64,000 nt of DNA from Phytobacter massiliensis JC163 (GCF_000321045.1 NZ_HE578949.1:345993-409992); one strand, 5' to 3'. Counted from the first letter of the stretch, positions 1 through 11,558 are shown. Numbers and translations: made by a program. Notes: a model not told the origin generated them from the sequence alone.

Positions 1-606
<606 letters not shown>

Positions 607-610
<4 letters not shown>

Positions 611-3021
611 TTGCCCGCTGGTTCTGGCGCGAGTGGCGCTCGCCCTCGCTGCTGATTGTCTGGCTGGCGCTGAGCCTGGCGGTGGCCTGCGTGCTGGCGC
701 TCGGTAATATCAGCGACCGCATGGAAAAGGGGCTAAGCCAGCAGAGCCGTGAGTTTATGGCGGGGGATCGCACCCTGCGCAGTTCCCGCGCCATTCCCCA
801 GGCGTGGCTGGATGAGGCGCGTAATCGGGGGCTTAGCGTCAATGAGCAGCTCTCTTTTTCAACCATGACCTTTTCCGGCGATACGCCGCAGCTGGCCAGC
901 GTTAAAGCGGTGGATGACACCTACCCCCTTTATGGCGAACTGCAAACCCGCCCGCCAGGCTTAAAGCCGCAGGCGGGCAGCGTACTGCTCGCCCCGCGCC
1001 TGATGGCGCTGCTGAATCTGAAAACCGGTGACATGATTGACGTGGGCGACGCCACGCTGCGTATCGCCGGGGAGGTGGTACAGGAGCCGGATGCCGGTTT
1101 CAACCCGTTCCAGATGGCCCCGCGCCTGTTGATGAACACCGCCGACGTGGCGAAAACCGGTGCGGTGCAGCCGGGCAGCCGGGTAAGCTGGCGGGTGAAA
1201 TTCGCCGGTCAGCCCGCGCCGCTGGCGGCCTACGAAAAATGGCTACTGCCGCAGCTTAAGCCAGAACACCGCTGGACCAGCCTGGAGCAGGATGAAGGGG
1301 CGCTGGGCAAATCCCTGCAGCGTTCGCAGCAGTTTCTGTTGCTTTCCGCGCTGTTAACGCTGCTGCTGTCGGTGGCGGCGGTTGCGGTGGCGATGGGGCA
1401 CTACTGCCGCAGCCGCTACGATCTGGTGGCCATCCTGAAAACGCTGGGAGCGGGCAGGGCGCAGCTGCGTAACCTGATCGTCGGCCAGTGGCTGATGGTA
1501 CTGGCGCTGGCGACGGTGACGGGCGGGGCGATTGGCCTGCTTTTTGAAAATGTGCTGCTCGTCCTGCTTAAGCCGGTGCTGCCGGTGGCGTTACCCGCCG
1601 CTAGCGGCTGGCCGTGGCTGTGGTCTGTCGGGGCGATGCTGGTTATCTCCCTGCTGGTGGGGCTGCGGCCTTATCGTTTGCTGCTGGCGACACAGCCGCT
1701 GCGCGTGCTGCGCCGCGATGCGGTAGCCAATGTCTGGCCGCTCAGGTTTTATATTCCTGTTGTCTGCGCTGTTGCCGTGCTGCTGCTCGCCTGGCTGATG
1801 GGGGCCAGCATGCTGCTCTGGTCGGTGCTGGCGGGCGCGGTGGTGCTGGCGCTGCTGTGCGGCGTGGTGGGCTGGCTGCTGCTGCGGGTGCTGAAAACCC
1901 TCACCGTAAAAACGCTGGCGCTGCGCCTGGCGGTGAACCGTCTGCTGCGCCAGCCGTGGTCGACGCTGAGCCAGCTTTCCGCCTTTTCGCTGTCGTTTAT
2001 GCTGCTGGCGATGCTGCTGGTGCTGCGCGGCGATCTGCTGGACCGCTGGCAGCAGCAGCTTCCGCCGGAGAGCCCGAACTATTTCCTGATCAATATCGCC
2101 CCCGAGCAGGTGGAGCCGCTGAAAACGTTCCTTGCCGGGCATGACGTGACGCCACAGACATTCTGGCCGATTGTGCGGGCGCGTCTGACGCAGATAAACG
2201 GCAGCGCTCCCGTGCATTCCAGCGATGAGTCGTTAAACCGCGAGCTGAACCTGACCTGGCAGGCAGGGGAGGCGCGTTACAACCCGGTGACGGCAGGAAG
2301 CTGGCCGCCGAAAGCGGGCGAGGTGTCTATCGAGCAGGAGCTGGCGAAGCGGCTGGGCATTAAGCTCGGGGATAGCGTGACCTTTACCGGCGACACGCAG
2401 CCCTTTACCGCTAAAGTTTCCAGCCTGCGCAAGGTGGACTGGGAAAGTCTGCGGCCTAACTTTTTCTTTATCTTCCCGCAGGGGGCGCTGGATGGACAGC
2501 CGCAAGGCTGGCTGACCAGTTTCCGTCTTGAGAATAACAACGCCATGCTGACGCAGCTTAACCGGGCGTTTCCTACCGTCAGCCTGCTGGATATCGGGGC
2601 GATTTTGAAGCAGGTAGGGCAGGTACTGGAGCAGGTGAGCCGGGCGCTGGAGGTGATGGTGGTGCTGGTGACGCTCTGCGGCGTGCTGCTGTTACTGGCG
2701 CAGGTGCAGGTAGGCATGCGTCAGCGCCATCAGGAGCTGATTGTCTACCGCACCCTGGGGGCGGGCAAACGGCTGCTGCGCGCCACTTTGTGGTATGAGT
2801 TCGCGCTGCTGGGGGTTGTGTCGGGGCTGGTGGCGGCAATCGGCGCAGAAACCGCGCTGGCGGCGCTGCAAACGAAGGTGTTTGATTTCCCGTGGGAGCC
2901 GGACTGGCGGCTGTGGGTAACGCTGCCGCTGTGCGGCGCGCTGCTGCTCTCCCTGTGCGGCGGCTGGCTGGGCACGCGGCTGCTCAAAGGCAAGGCGCTG
3001 TTTCGCCAGTTCGCCGGTTAA
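607..3021 (+). CDS. ybbP: ABC transporter permease YbbP (FtsX/MacB type)
   Basis: An 804-residue inner-membrane permease, the partner of YbbA. It has one N-terminal membrane segment (about residues 14-33), a large periplasmic domain, a first FtsX-type block of four hydrophobic segments (about 240-350), further segments around 380-470, a second extracytoplasmic domain, and a C-terminal FtsX block (about 675-795). This duplicated FtsX arrangement is typical of the enterobacterial YbbP family. The start codon overlaps the ybbA stop, so translation is coupled. In E. coli the pair sits next to tesA and has no firmly assigned substrate; a lipid or hydrophobic export role is inferred only from relatives. 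No defect is seen in this gene. Confidence 0.93.
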
Positions 3022-3033
3022 GCGCGGCCTTAT

Positions 3034-3096
3034 TTCCCTCGCCCCGTTGGGGAGAGGGAATGTATTTGTAGCCCGGATAAGCGAAGCGCATCCGGG
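3034..3096. repeat. GC-rich hairpin repeat followed by a REP/BIME-type unit
   Basis: Bases 3034-3060 form a near-perfect inverted repeat (ttccctcgcccc/ggggagagggaa, one mismatch), and 3068-3096 is a REP-like unit (gtagcccggataagcg ... gcatccggg). The first motif recurs after cysS (11559-11581) and the second at 5821-5877 and in the array at 47702-47977. They lie between ybbP and the next operon and probably act as intergenic stem-loops. Confidence 0.75.
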
Positions 3097-3251
3097 GGAA
3101 ATTCCCCCCGATCAGTGACCTGCTTCACAGGATCATGAAATTTTTTCAATTACCGCTGCGGCGCGTTTATGCCATCTTATCGGCTGGCATACCGAGCGCG
3201 CCGCAGGTACGGCGCGCCACACAGCACACATACCTCAACAGGGAGACTGTA

Positions 3252-4085
3252 ATGGGACGCACCGGTTTACGCGCCGCCTTTGGCGCGCTGCTTCTGGCTT
3301 GCGGGCTGACCGCCGCGCAGGCAAACAGCGATCCGCATACGATCGTTTTCGGCGTTGCGCCGGGGCCGTATGGCGATATGGTTAAACAGGCCATTGCGCC
3401 AACGTTAAAAGAAAAAGGCTATAAAGTGGTCGTGCGCGAGTTCAGCGACTACGTACAGCCAAATATGGCGCTCTCTAACGGCAGCATTGACGCCAACCTT
3501 TTCCAGCACTCGCTCTATTTCGATAAGTTCACCGCCGATAAGGGGCTGAAACTCACCAACCTGATCAGCGTGCCGACGGCGGGCATGGGCTTTTATTCCC
3601 ACAAAATCAAAAGCCTTGATGAACTGAAAAAAGGCGATATCGTTACCCTCTCTAACGATCCGACCAACCTTGCGCGCGGGCTGCGTTTCCTGAAATCCCT
3701 CGATCTCATCACTATTAAAGAGAATATCGATCCGACAAAAGCCTCCGAGCGTGATATCGCCAGCAACCCGAAAGGGCTGGTGTTCAAACCGCTGGAAGCC
3801 GCGCAGCTGCCGCGCACCCTGGATAGCGCCACCGCCGCGCTGGTCAACGGCAACTTTGCTGTCGCCGCCGGGCTTGATCTGTCGACGGCTATCAAGCAGG
3901 AACATCTGGATGAGAACCTGAAAAATATCATCGCGGTGCGCACCGAAGATGCCGACAAACCTTTCGCCAAAGATATTGTCGAGGCGGTGAAATCTCCGGC
4001 TTACCGTGCCGTTATCGACGACCCGAAAAATATCTACAGCGCTTTCCAGAAGCCCGACTGGATGACCGCCGCAGATAAAAAATAA
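3252..4085 (+). CDS. MetQ/NlpA-family substrate-binding protein
   Basis: A 277-residue periplasmic binding protein of the NlpA family, the family of the methionine binding protein MetQ. The start at 3252 is chosen over the upstream in-frame start at 3135 because a GGGAG-type ribosome site lies just before it and a signal peptide begins there. The leader contains LLAC, which fits a lipobox with Cys17, and also LTAAQA|N, which fits signal peptidase I; MetQ relatives are usually lipoproteins. Conserved family blocks are visible (DYVQPNMAL, NDPTNLARGL, AAQLPRTLD). It heads an operon with a MetN-like ATPase and MetI-like permease. No MetJ-type AGACGTCT box was seen upstream, so the ligand could be methionine or another small sulfur compound or amino acid. 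Confidence 0.85.
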   Translation: MGRTGLRAAFGALLLACGLTAAQANSDPHTIVFGVAPGPYGDMVKQAIAPTLKEKGYKVVVREFSDYVQPNMALSNGSIDANLFQHSLYFDKFTADKGLKLTNLISVPTAGMGFYSHKIKSLDELKKGDIVTLSNDPTNLARGLRFLKSLDLITIKENIDPTKASERDIASNPKGLVFKPLEAAQLPRTLDSATAALVNGNFAVAAGLDLSTAIKQEHLDENLKNIIAVRTEDADKPFAKDIVEAVKSPAYRAVIDDPKNIYSAFQKPDWMTAADKK

Positions 4086-4101
4086 GCATTGATGCTGAAT
4101 C

Positions 4102-4124
4102 AGGCAGGCTGCGGCCTGCCTTTT
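4102..4124 (+). terminator. Hairpin between binding-protein and ATPase genes
   Basis: An 8-bp perfect stem (aggcaggc/gcctgcct, loop tgcg) followed by TTT lies between the MetQ-like stop and the MetN-like start. It looks like a weak intrinsic terminator that would let the binding protein be made in excess over the ATPase and permease, or an mRNA-stabilising stem. Confidence 0.6.
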
Positions 4125-4140
4125 GCCGTTTGAGGAACAC

Positions 4141-5157
4141 ATGATTGAAATAGATAAGGTCTGCGTCGACTTTCCCGCAGGCCGTGGCACCGCGACCACC
4201 CGCGCCGTGGATGAGGCGAGTCTGCATATTGCGGCCGGTGAAATTTTTGGCATCGTTGGCACCAGCGGGGCAGGGAAAAGCACCCTGTTACGCACGCTGA
4301 ACGCCCTGCAACGCCCAAGCCAGGGCCGCGTTAAAGTCAACGGCGTGACCATCTCCGAGATGGAAGGCGCCACCCTGCGCAAAGCCAGACAGCGCATTGG
4401 CATGATTTTCCAGCACTTCAACCTGATGCACACCCGCACCGTGGCGCAAAATGTGGCGTTCAGCCTGAAAGCCGCAGGCTGGGAGCGTAGCAAAATCGCC
4501 CCTCGCGTCGCGGAAATTCTTGAGCTGGTCGGGCTGAGCGATAAAGCAGGGCGTTACCCGGTACAGCTGAGCGGCGGGCAAAAGCAGCGTGTCGGCATTG
4601 CCCGCGCTATTGCTAACCACCCGGACGTGCTGCTGTGCGATGAACCGACCTCGGCGCTGGATCTGGAAACGTCAGCCACCATTCTGGAGCTGCTCAAACA
4701 GATCAACGCCCGTCTCGGGATCACGATCGTGCTGATCACCCATGAGATGAACGTGATCAAAACCATTTGCGATCGTGTAGCGGTGATGTCCGGCGGTAAA
4801 GTGGTGGAGATGGGAGATGTGTTCGATATTTTCGCCCATCCGCAGCATCCCTTTACCCGCCAGCTGGTCTCCCGCACGCTCAACCTGACGCTGCCGGATC
4901 GCCTGCGCGAACATCTGCCCGGCCAGCTGCTGAAAATTCTGTTTGTCGGCGACTCCGCCGAGCAGCCGGTGCTCTCTGACGCCGCCGTCAATTTTGGCGT
5001 GGCGGTAAATATTCTGCACGGCAAGATTGAGTATATTGGCGAGCGCGCGCTGGGCATTCTGGTGGTGCAGTTGACCGCCCCGGAGGCCGCCGTGGTTGAG
5101 CGCGCGGTGGACTATATTCGGCAACGTACCGCAGAGGTGGAGGTGATCCGTGGATGA
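4141..5157 (+). CDS. MetN-like ABC transporter ATPase with NIL domain
   Basis: A 338-residue ATPase energising the MetQ/MetI-like importer. ATG at 4141 has GAGGA upstream and begins MIEIDKV like MetN; the upstream TTG at 4123 is rejected. Walker A (GTSGAGKST), signature (LSGGQKQRVGIARA), Walker B (LLCDEPTSALD) and the switch His (LITHEM) are all present. The C-terminal 80 or so residues form a NIL domain (LLKILFVGDSAEQPVL ...), the ligand-sensing regulatory domain of MetN that gives trans-inhibition. The last codons overlap the permease start by 8 bp, so the two are translationally coupled. Assigned to the methionine-type class by motif; the substrate is not proven. Confidence 0.87.
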   Translation: MIEIDKVCVDFPAGRGTATTRAVDEASLHIAAGEIFGIVGTSGAGKSTLLRTLNALQRPSQGRVKVNGVTISEMEGATLRKARQRIGMIFQHFNLMHTRTVAQNVAFSLKAAGWERSKIAPRVAEILELVGLSDKAGRYPVQLSGGQKQRVGIARAIANHPDVLLCDEPTSALDLETSATILELLKQINARLGITIVLITHEMNVIKTICDRVAVMSGGKVVEMGDVFDIFAHPQHPFTRQLVSRTLNLTLPDRLREHLPGQLLKILFVGDSAEQPVLSDAAVNFGVAVNILHGKIEYIGERALGILVVQLTAPEAAVVERAVDYIRQRTAEVEVIRG

Positions 5158-5809
5158 TTTACTGGCCGATCTGAGCCTCGCCTTTGGCGAAACCTTCCAG
5201 ATGCTGAGCATTTCAACGGTGCTGGCGATTATCGGCGGCCTGCCGTTAGGCTTTCTGATTTTCGTTACCGACCGAAATCTCTTCTGGCAAAACCGCTTTG
5301 TCTATCTGCTGAGTTCGGTGCTGGTGAACATTGTTCGCTCGGTGCCGTTTGTCATTCTGCTGGTGCTGTTGCTGCCGCTCACTCAGTTTCTGCTGGGCAA
5401 CACCATCGGCCCGGTGGCGGCGTCGGTGCCCCTTTCCGTTGCGGCGATCGCCTTTTACGCCCGGCTGGTGGACGGTGCGCTGCGTGAGGTGGATAAAGGG
5501 ATTATCGAAGCGGCGGAAGCCTTTGGCGCAAGCCCAATGCGTATCATCTGCACGGTGCTGCTGCCAGAGGCGAGCGCCGGTCTGCTGCGCGGTCTGACCA
5601 TCACCCTGGTGAGCCTGATCGGCTACTCGGCGATGGCCGGGATTGTCGGCGGCGGCGGCGTGGGCGATCTGGCGATTCGCTACGGTTACTACCGCTACGA
5701 AACCGAAGTGATGATCGTCACCGTTGTGGCGCTGATCGTGCTGGTGCAGGTGGTGCAGATGCTCGGCGACTGGCTGGCGCAGCGGGCGGATAAGCGCGAC
5801 CGGCACTAG
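5150..5809 (+). CDS. MetI-like ABC transporter permease
   Basis: A 219-residue inner-membrane permease with five or so hydrophobic segments and the EAA loop (EAAEAFGASPMRI) that docks on the ATPase. It begins with GTG at 5150, overlapping the end of the ATPase gene; no better in-frame ATG precedes the first membrane helix. Length and the blocks NIVRSVPFVILL and GYSAMAGIVGGGGVGDLA match the MetI family. With the two upstream genes it makes a complete importer. It ends just before a REP-like repeat. Confidence 0.87.
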   Translation: MDDLLADLSLAFGETFQMLSISTVLAIIGGLPLGFLIFVTDRNLFWQNRFVYLLSSVLVNIVRSVPFVILLVLLLPLTQFLLGNTIGPVAASVPLSVAAIAFYARLVDGALREVDKGIIEAAEAFGASPMRIICTVLLPEASAGLLRGLTITLVSLIGYSAMAGIVGGGGVGDLAIRYGYYRYETEVMIVTVVALIVLVQVVQMLGDWLAQRADKRDRH

Positions 5810-5820
5810 CTGTGGTTATT

Positions 5821-5877
5821 CCCGGATGCGGCATGCCGCCTTATCCGGGCTACAGACCGTGCGGTGATGCATCCGGG
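5821..5877. repeat. REP/BIME-type repeat pair
   Basis: Two inverted REP-like cores (cccggatgcggc ... gccttatccgggctac, then gcatccggg) fill the space between the convergent permease and selU genes, where such elements usually sit. Confidence 0.75.
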
Positions 5878-5882
5878 CAACG

Positions 5883-6974
5883 TTAAACGCCGCGATGGCT
5901 GAGGTAATCGGCAACCGTCTGCCAGGGGCCGCGAAAAACAATATTCGCGGCTTTTTTCTCCAGCTGATAGCGGTACATGGGGTCGTAATATTCGTTGAGC
6001 AGCGGAACGAGCCAGGCCATGTGTCCGTCGGTATCGCCGCTGGCCTGCTGGGCGAGCAGCGCCGAATCCAGGTGCGCCGTAAGCTGGGCGAAACGCGCCA
6101 GGCCAAGACGGCGGCGAATGGCGAACAGCCCGTGATGCAAATAGTCGCTGTAAGCCTGCCAGCCCGCCTCTTCGCCATACGCGGCGGTAAAATCATGATG
6201 CATTCGCACAAAGTACTCATCGCGCAGGCGCTCAAGACGCAGGGCCAAAGGGTCTTCAACCACCACTACCTGCGCACTGAGCATACGCACGCGCAGGGAC
6301 TCCGGCAGGTGGTTCGCACCGATGGTAGGGCCTTCATCCTCCAGAACCCAGCGGCGTGAGGCGGGGCGAGCGTCGATTTTCACCATCTCTGCGGCGAGTA
6401 AATTCTCAAAGCTGGCCTGGCTAAGCTGGGTTTTCAGCGTGCGGCCAAACGAGGAGCCGCGATGGCGCGCCAGCCCTTCCAGGTCGATGCCGTCAGGCTG
6501 CTGGCGCACCAGCTGCGTTTTGCCACTGCCGGTACAGCCGCCGATCAGCACAATCGGTTTTTGCACCAGCGCGTCGGTGGCCTGAATTGCCGCCTGGCGT
6601 AGCGCCTTGTAGCCCCCCTTAACCAGCGGGTAGTTGACGCCCGCCTCGGCCAGCCACTGCTGCACAATATGCGAGCGCTGACCGCCTCGCGCGCAGCAGA
6701 TATAGCCTTCCGGGTGCTGGCGACAGGCGGCCAGCCACGCTGCCAGACGCTGCTGCCGACGCTCTCCGGCTACCAGCTGGTGGCCCAGCGCCAGCGCCGC
6801 CTCCGGCCCGTGGCGTTTATAGCAGGTGCCGACGGCGGCGCGTTCGTCATCATTCATCAACGGCAGGTTGATAGCGCCCGGCATTGCGCCCTGTTGAAAC
6901 TCAACCGGCGCGCGGACATCAATTAATGGCGTACCGGCGCAGAGAATCGCCCGGTAGTCCGTGACTTCTTTCAT
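5883..6974 (-). CDS. selU: tRNA 2-selenouridine/geranyl-2-thiouridine synthase
   Basis: A 363-residue enzyme (SelU/MnmH/YbbB) that converts 2-thiouridine at the wobble position of Lys, Glu and Gln tRNAs to geranylthio- and then selenouridine. An N-terminal rhodanese domain carries the catalytic Cys context [12 protein letters not shown], and the second half has a P-loop (GGCTGSGKT). ATG at 6974 is preferred ([16 protein letters not shown] upstream) over a TTG at 6995. Length and sequence match E. coli YbbB. It sits upstream of purK on the same strand with a 92-bp gap from the purK stop, the conserved backbone arrangement. Confidence 0.95.
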   Translation of the reverse strand: MKEVTDYRAILCAGTPLIDVRAPVEFQQGAMPGAINLPLMNDDERAAVGTCYKRHGPEAALALGHQLVAGERRQQRLAAWLAACRQHPEGYICCARGGQRSHIVQQWLAEAGVNYPLVKGGYKALRQAAIQATDALVQKPIVLIGGCTGSGKTQLVRQQPDGIDLEGLARHRGSSFGRTLKTQLSQASFENLLAAEMVKIDARPASRRWVLEDEGPTIGANHLPESLRVRMLSAQVVVVEDPLALRLERLRDEYFVRMHHDFTAAYGEEAGWQAYSDYLHHGLFAIRRRLGLARFAQLTAHLDSALLAQQASGDTDGHMAWLVPLLNEYYDPMYRYQLEKKAANIVFRGPWQTVADYLSHRGV

Positions 6975-7066
6975 GGAGAACCCTGGAACAGACAAGATAT
7001 CCGGGGATTTTACGCGCGAGGAGAGGGGCCGGGAAAGGAAAAGCGTCCCTTCCCGGCATTAATCGC

Positions 7067-8134
7067 TTAGTTAAACTTTGCCTGCGCCCAGGCGATACCG
7101 CTCGCATACTCCGGCGGTAACAGCGGCAGCAGCGCTTCCAGCGTGGCGCACAGGCGCGCGCTGTCGCTGTCATTGAGGTTCAAATGGCCCACTTTACGAC
7201 CGGGGCGCACCTCTTTATCGTACCAGTGAAGATGCACAAGCGGCAGCTTCAGCCAGTCATAGTTCAGATCGCTGCCGATAAGGTTGATCATCACGGACGG
7301 GCTGTTGACCACCGGCGGCGGCAGCGGGAGGTCGACCACCGCGCGCAGATGCAGCTCGAACTGGCTGATGGAGGCGCCGTTCTGCGTCCAGTGCCCGCTG
7401 TTATGCACGCGCGGCGCCAGTTCATTAATCAGCAGCCCCGCAGGCGTGACAAAGCACTCCATCGCCATCACGCCGACATAGTCCAGTTCGGCCATGATGG
7501 CCGAGAGCATCGACTCTGCCTGCGCCTGCTGCTGCGCGCTGGCCTGTGGGAAGACAACGCTGGCGCGCAAAATGCCCTCCTGATGCAGGTTGTGGGTAAG
7601 GGGATAAAAGACGGTGCTGCCGTCCCGGGCGCGGGCGCCCACCAGCGAGACTTCGCCTGAAAAGTGAATCCCCTGCTCAACAATACACTCGCCGTAGCAG
7701 TCGTCCGGCAAAGTCTGTGTGTCCGTTGCGTGCAAACGCCACTGCCCGCGACCGTCATAGCCGCCAACGCGACGTTTAACGATAGCCAGCGAGCCCAGGC
7801 GGTCGAACACCGCAGGCCATTCGCTGGGGTCGGCCAGCAGCTGCCACGGCGCGGTGGCGAGGCCGAGCTTATCGAAAAGCTGTTTTTGCGTCAGGCGGTC
7901 GGCGATAACGGGAAAAACATCGCGGTTAACAAACGCCGGGTGGCGGGCCAGCTCGCGGGTGAGGGCGGTCTCGGGCCAGCGTTCGATTTCAGCGGTAATG
8001 ACGCTTTGCGCAAAAGGCACCGCTTCCGGTTCGGCATCGAGCCCAACCGGCCAGACGGCAATACTGAGCGGTTCCCCTGCCTGGCGCAGCATACGGCCAA
8101 GCTGACCGTTGCCGAGGACGCAAACCTGCTTCAT
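7067..8134 (-). CDS. purK: N5-carboxyaminoimidazole ribonucleotide synthase
   Basis: The 355-residue ATP-grasp enzyme that carboxylates AIR to N5-CAIR with ATP and bicarbonate in purine synthesis. The start [16 protein letters not shown] and the ATP-grasp blocks ([26 protein letters not shown]) are intact. Its ATG overlaps the purE stop in ATGA, giving the classical purEK operon. Expression should follow the PurR operator upstream of purE. Confidence 0.97.
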   Translation of the reverse strand: MKQVCVLGNGQLGRMLRQAGEPLSIAVWPVGLDAEPEAVPFAQSVITAEIERWPETALTRELARHPAFVNRDVFPVIADRLTQKQLFDKLGLATAPWQLLADPSEWPAVFDRLGSLAIVKRRVGGYDGRGQWRLHATDTQTLPDDCYGECIVEQGIHFSGEVSLVGARARDGSTVFYPLTHNLHQEGILRASVVFPQASAQQQAQAESMLSAIMAELDYVGVMAMECFVTPAGLLINELAPRVHNSGHWTQNGASISQFELHLRAVVDLPLPPPVVNSPSVMINLIGSDLNYDWLKLPLVHLHWYDKEVRPGRKVGHLNLNDSDSARLCATLEALLPLLPPEYASGIAWAQAKFN

Positions 8135-8640
8135 GCCTCACCTCGCGGATCCGGGTTATCCAGCACTTCGTCAGTCTGGGCTTTACGCCACTGCGCCAGA
8201 CGCTGGCGCAGCACATCATCTTGGGTGGCAAGAATTTGCGCCGCCAGCAGGGCCGCATTCGCCGCGCCGGCTTTACCAATTGCCAGCGTACCCACGGGAA
8301 TACCGCGCGGCATCTGTACAATAGAATAGAGGCTGTCAACGCCGCTTAACGCCGCGCTCTGCACCGGCACGCCCAGCACCGGCACCAGGGTTTTGGCCGC
8401 GATCATGCCTGGCAGATGCGCCGCGCCGCCTGCGCCGGCAATAATCACCTGATACCCGTTCTCTTCGGCGCTCTCGGCAAAGCTGAACAGCTTATCGGGG
8501 GTACGGTGGGCAGAGACGACTTCAATATGGTGCGGAACGTTCAGGATATCGAGGATTTCAGCGGCGAACTGCATGGTCGCCCAATCGCTTTTCGATCCCA
8601 TGACGATGGCGATACGCGCCGGATGGTTGCCAGAAGACAT
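8131..8640 (-). CDS. purE: N5-CAIR mutase
   Basis: A 169-residue mutase converting N5-CAIR to CAIR, the step after PurK. The start [20 protein letters not shown] at 8640 matches E. coli PurE exactly in position; the longer upstream frame is rejected. The phosphate-binding GSKSDW and the active-site His in [12 protein letters not shown] are present. First gene of purEK, with a PurR box about 75 bp upstream of the start. Confidence 0.97.
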   Translation of the reverse strand: MSSGNHPARIAIVMGSKSDWATMQFAAEILDILNVPHHIEVVSAHRTPDKLFSFAESAEENGYQVIIAGAGGAAHLPGMIAAKTLVPVLGVPVQSAALSGVDSLYSIVQMPRGIPVGTLAIGKAGAANAALLAAQILATQDDVLRQRLAQWRKAQTDEVLDNPDPRGEA

Positions 8641-8711
8641 GCGTCTAAAAACTCCTGTGGGTGTGCTACGAACAGCGTCAAGGGCACAAAGAATAGCACG
8701 TTCTGCCAGCG

Positions 8712-8727
8712 AGGAAAACGTTTGCGT
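8712..8727 (-). promoter_or_regulatory. PurR operator of purEK
   Basis: On the minus strand this reads acgcaaacgttttcct, a close match to the PurR consensus ACGCAAACGTTTGCGT and nearly identical to the known E. coli purEK operator. Its place upstream of purE fits repression by PurR with hypoxanthine or guanine. Confidence 0.88.
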
Positions 8728-8758
8728 AGCGCCGGTAGCAGTGCGGCGGCGATACCGG

Positions 8759-9481
8759 TCAGAAGGGGAAATGGCTGAGTTCAATGCCCTCAGGGGTGAC
8801 TTTTACCATCGAGCCTTCGCTGTGCCATGCGCCCAGCACCACGCGTTGCGCGGGCATGCCGTTAACGGTGAGCGCGTGCACCGCCGGGCGGTGGGTATGG
8901 CCATGGATCAGATACTGGACATGCTGTTTTTCCATCGCATCGATCACTGCCTGCGGGTTCACGTCCATAATGTCCACTGACTTGCTGCTGTTAGCGGCTT
9001 TGCTGCCGGCACGCATTCTGGCGGCGATGCGGCGGCGGATAAATAGCGGCAGGGCTAAAAAGAGGGTTTGCAGCCAGGGCTGATGCACTTTGGCGCGAAA
9101 TGCCTGGTAACCCGCATCGTCAGTACAGAGGGTGTCGCCATGCATAATCAGCACGTTGCGGCCATAGAGATTGAGCACCTTTTCTTCCGGCAAAAGCTGC
9201 ATGCCGCTTTCACGGGCGAAGCGTTTGCCGAGCAAAAAGTCACGATTGCCATGAATAAAGTAGCAGGGGACGCCGCTTTCCGTCAGCGCGCGGAGCGCCG
9301 CCGCAACCTCATGGTGTAGCGGGGTAGGGTCGTCGTCGCCAATCCAGGCTTCAAACAGATCGCCCAGAATATAGAGCGCGTCAGCCGCGGAGGCCTGGGT
9401 GCGTAAAAAACGCAGAAAACCGGCGGTAATCGCCGGTTCTTCTGTTTGCAGATGAAGGTCTGCGATAAAAAGTGTCGCCAC
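8759..9481 (-). CDS. lpxH: UDP-2,3-diacylglucosamine diphosphatase
   Basis: The 240-residue metallophosphatase of lipid A synthesis that hydrolyses UDP-2,3-diacylglucosamine to lipid X at the inner membrane. All calcineurin-type motifs are visible: DLH (D8, H10), GDLFEAW, GNRDF, HGD and HGHTHRP. It begins with GTG, as in E. coli, 3 bp after the ppiB stop, so the two genes form one transcription unit. Confidence 0.97.
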   Translation of the reverse strand: MATLFIADLHLQTEEPAITAGFLRFLRTQASAADALYILGDLFEAWIGDDDPTPLHHEVAAALRALTESGVPCYFIHGNRDFLLGKRFARESGMQLLPEEKVLNLYGRNVLIMHGDTLCTDDAGYQAFRAKVHQPWLQTLFLALPLFIRRRIAARMRAGSKAANSSKSVDIMDVNPQAVIDAMEKQHVQYLIHGHTHRPAVHALTVNGMPAQRVVLGAWHSEGSMVKVTPEGIELSHFPF

Positions 9482-9484
9482 CCG

Positions 9485-9979
9485 TTACTCGCTGACGGTC
9501 ACGCTTTCAATCACAACGTCTTCTTTCGGGACGTCCTGATGCATACCGCTGCGGCCGGTAGAGACGGCTTTAATTTTATCAACCACGTCCATGCCTTCTA
9601 CGACTTCGGCGAAAACACAGTAGCCCCAGCCCTGCATGCTTTCGCCAGAAAAGTTAAGGAAGTCGTTATCGACAACGTTAATGAAGAACTGCGCGGTGGC
9701 GGAGTGCGGCGCCTGGGTACGGGCCATCGCCAGCGTGCCACGGGTATTTTTCAGGCCGTTGTTGGCTTCGTTTTTAATAGGGTCTTTGGTCGGTTTCTGG
9801 TTCATGCCCGGTTCGAAACCGCCGCCCTGGATCATAAAGCCATTGATCACACGGTGAAAAATGGTGTTGTTGTAGAAGCCTTCACGGCAGTAGTCCAGGA
9901 AGTTTTTAACTGTTTCAGGCGCTTTGTCGTCAAAGGTTTTGATGACGATATCGCCGTGATTTGTGTGGAATGTAACCAT
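9485..9979 (-). CDS. ppiB: Cytoplasmic peptidyl-prolyl isomerase B
   Basis: A 164-residue cyclophilin. ATG at 9979 ([13 protein letters not shown]) gives the E. coli length; the upstream extension in the same frame lacks support. Active-site blocks [13 protein letters not shown] and [13 protein letters not shown] are intact. No signal peptide is present, which separates it from the periplasmic PpiA. It is divergent from cysS, with a shared intergenic region of about 170 bp. Confidence 0.96.
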   Translation of the reverse strand: MVTFHTNHGDIVIKTFDDKAPETVKNFLDYCREGFYNNTIFHRVINGFMIQGGGFEPGMNQKPTKDPIKNEANNGLKNTRGTLAMARTQAPHSATAQFFINVVDNDFLNFSGESMQGWGYCVFAEVVEGMDVVDKIKAVSTGRSGMHQDVPKEDVVIESVTVSE

Positions 9980-10152
9980 TTTTGCATCCTGTTCCGGTAG
10001 TTTGCAGCACAGACCCGATGCGGGCCAGAGATAGTCGCTTGTTATAGCATAACCGACTGGCGGGATCACCTTGCAAAGTGTGCTGCTTCGGGGTTGAATT
10101 ACAGGTAATATATGCGTTTTTCCGTCCCACACACGTCTACATGGAATCTTCG

Positions 10153-11538
10153 ATGTTAAAAATCTTTAATACACTGACGCGCCAAAAAGAGGAATTCAAA
10201 CCTATTCATGCCGGGGAAGTCGGCATGTACGTGTGTGGTATTACCGTTTACGATCTCTGTCATATTGGCCATGGGCGCACTTTTGTCGCTTTTGACGTCG
10301 TCGCGCGTTACCTGCGCTTTTTGGGCTATAAGCTGAAATATGTGCGCAATATTACCGATATTGACGACAAAATTATCAAGCGCGCCAATGAAAACGGCGA
10401 AAACTTCGTTGCGCTGGTCGATCGTATGATCGCCGAAATGCATAAGGATTTCGACGCGCTGAATATTCAGCGTCCGGACCTGGAGCCGCGCGCGACCCAC
10501 CATATCGCTGAAATTATCGAAATCACCGAACAACTTATCGACCGCGGCCACGCCTATGTGGCGGACAACGGCGACGTGATGTTCTCCGTGCCGACCGATC
10601 CGCACTACGGCCAGCTTTCCCGCCAGGATCTGGATCAGCTGCAGGCCGGGGCGCGCGTTGATGTTGTTGACGTTAAGCGTAACCCGATGGACTTTGTTCT
10701 GTGGAAAATGTCGAAAGAGGGCGAGCCGAGCTGGCCGTCGCCGTGGGGCGCGGGCCGTCCGGGCTGGCACATTGAGTGTTCAGCGATGAACTGCAAACAG
10801 CTGGGCAACCATTTCGACATTCACGGCGGCGGTTCGGATCTGATGTTCCCGCACCACGAAAACGAAATCGCCCAGTCGACCTGCGCCCATGATGGCGAAT
10901 ACGTTAACTACTGGATGCACTCCGGTATGGTGATGATTGACCGCGAAAAGATGTCAAAATCGCTGGGCAACTTCTTCACCGTGCGCGATGTGCTGAAATA
11001 TTACGATGCCGAAACCATCCGCTATTTCCTGATGTCCGGCCACTATCGTAGCCAACTTAACTACAGTGAAGAGAACCTCAAACAGGCGCGTTCCGCGCTG
11101 GAGCGCCTCTACACCGCCCTGCGCGGCACGGATAAAACCGTGGCGGCGGCTGGTGGCGAGGCGTTTGAAGCCCGCTTTATCGAGGCGATGGATGACGACT
11201 TCAACACGCCAGAGGCCTATTCCGTGCTGTTTGATATGGCGCGCGAAGTCAACCGCCTGAAAACGGAAGATGCCGCGGCGGCCAGCGCGATGGCTTCCCA
11301 CCTGCGTAAGCTCGCTGCCGTGCTGGGGCTGCTTGAGCAGGAGCCGGAGCTGTTCCTGCAAAGCGGCGCGCAGGCGGATGAAGGTGAAGTTGCTGAAATT
11401 GAAGCGCTGATCCAAAAACGGCTGGATGCCCGTAAAGCGAAGGACTGGGCGGCGGCGGATGCGGCGCGCGATCGTCTGAGCGAAATGGGCATTATTCTGG
11501 AAGATGGCCCGCAGGGCACGACCTGGCGTCGTAAGTAA
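10153..11538 (+). CDS. cysS: Cysteinyl-tRNA synthetase
   Basis: The 461-residue class I synthetase that charges tRNA-Cys. It carries the HIGH motif (CHIGHGRTF), the zinc-binding residues (CGITVYD, ECSAM, HHENE) and KMSKS (KMSKSLGNF). The start [11 protein letters not shown] at 10153 with GGAA upstream gives the E. coli length; the ATG at 10141 in the same frame adds only four residues and is less likely. Confidence 0.97.
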   Translation: MLKIFNTLTRQKEEFKPIHAGEVGMYVCGITVYDLCHIGHGRTFVAFDVVARYLRFLGYKLKYVRNITDIDDKIIKRANENGENFVALVDRMIAEMHKDFDALNIQRPDLEPRATHHIAEIIEITEQLIDRGHAYVADNGDVMFSVPTDPHYGQLSRQDLDQLQAGARVDVVDVKRNPMDFVLWKMSKEGEPSWPSPWGAGRPGWHIECSAMNCKQLGNHFDIHGGGSDLMFPHHENEIAQSTCAHDGEYVNYWMHSGMVMIDREKMSKSLGNFFTVRDVLKYYDAETIRYFLMSGHYRSQLNYSEENLKQARSALERLYTALRGTDKTVAAAGGEAFEARFIEAMDDDFNTPEAYSVLFDMAREVNRLKTEDAAAASAMASHLRKLAAVLGLLEQEPELFLQSGAQADEGEVAEIEALIQKRLDARKAKDWAAADAARDRLSEMGIILEDGPQGTTWRRK

Positions 11539-11558
11539 TCTCTACCCCCTCACCCAGA

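Noticed and set aside
1591-2217. Long antisense frame inside ybbP and similar frames in crt and selU genes
   Set aside because: High-GC shadow frames, rich in Gln/His/Arg or Ala/Gly, opposite well-recognised genes.
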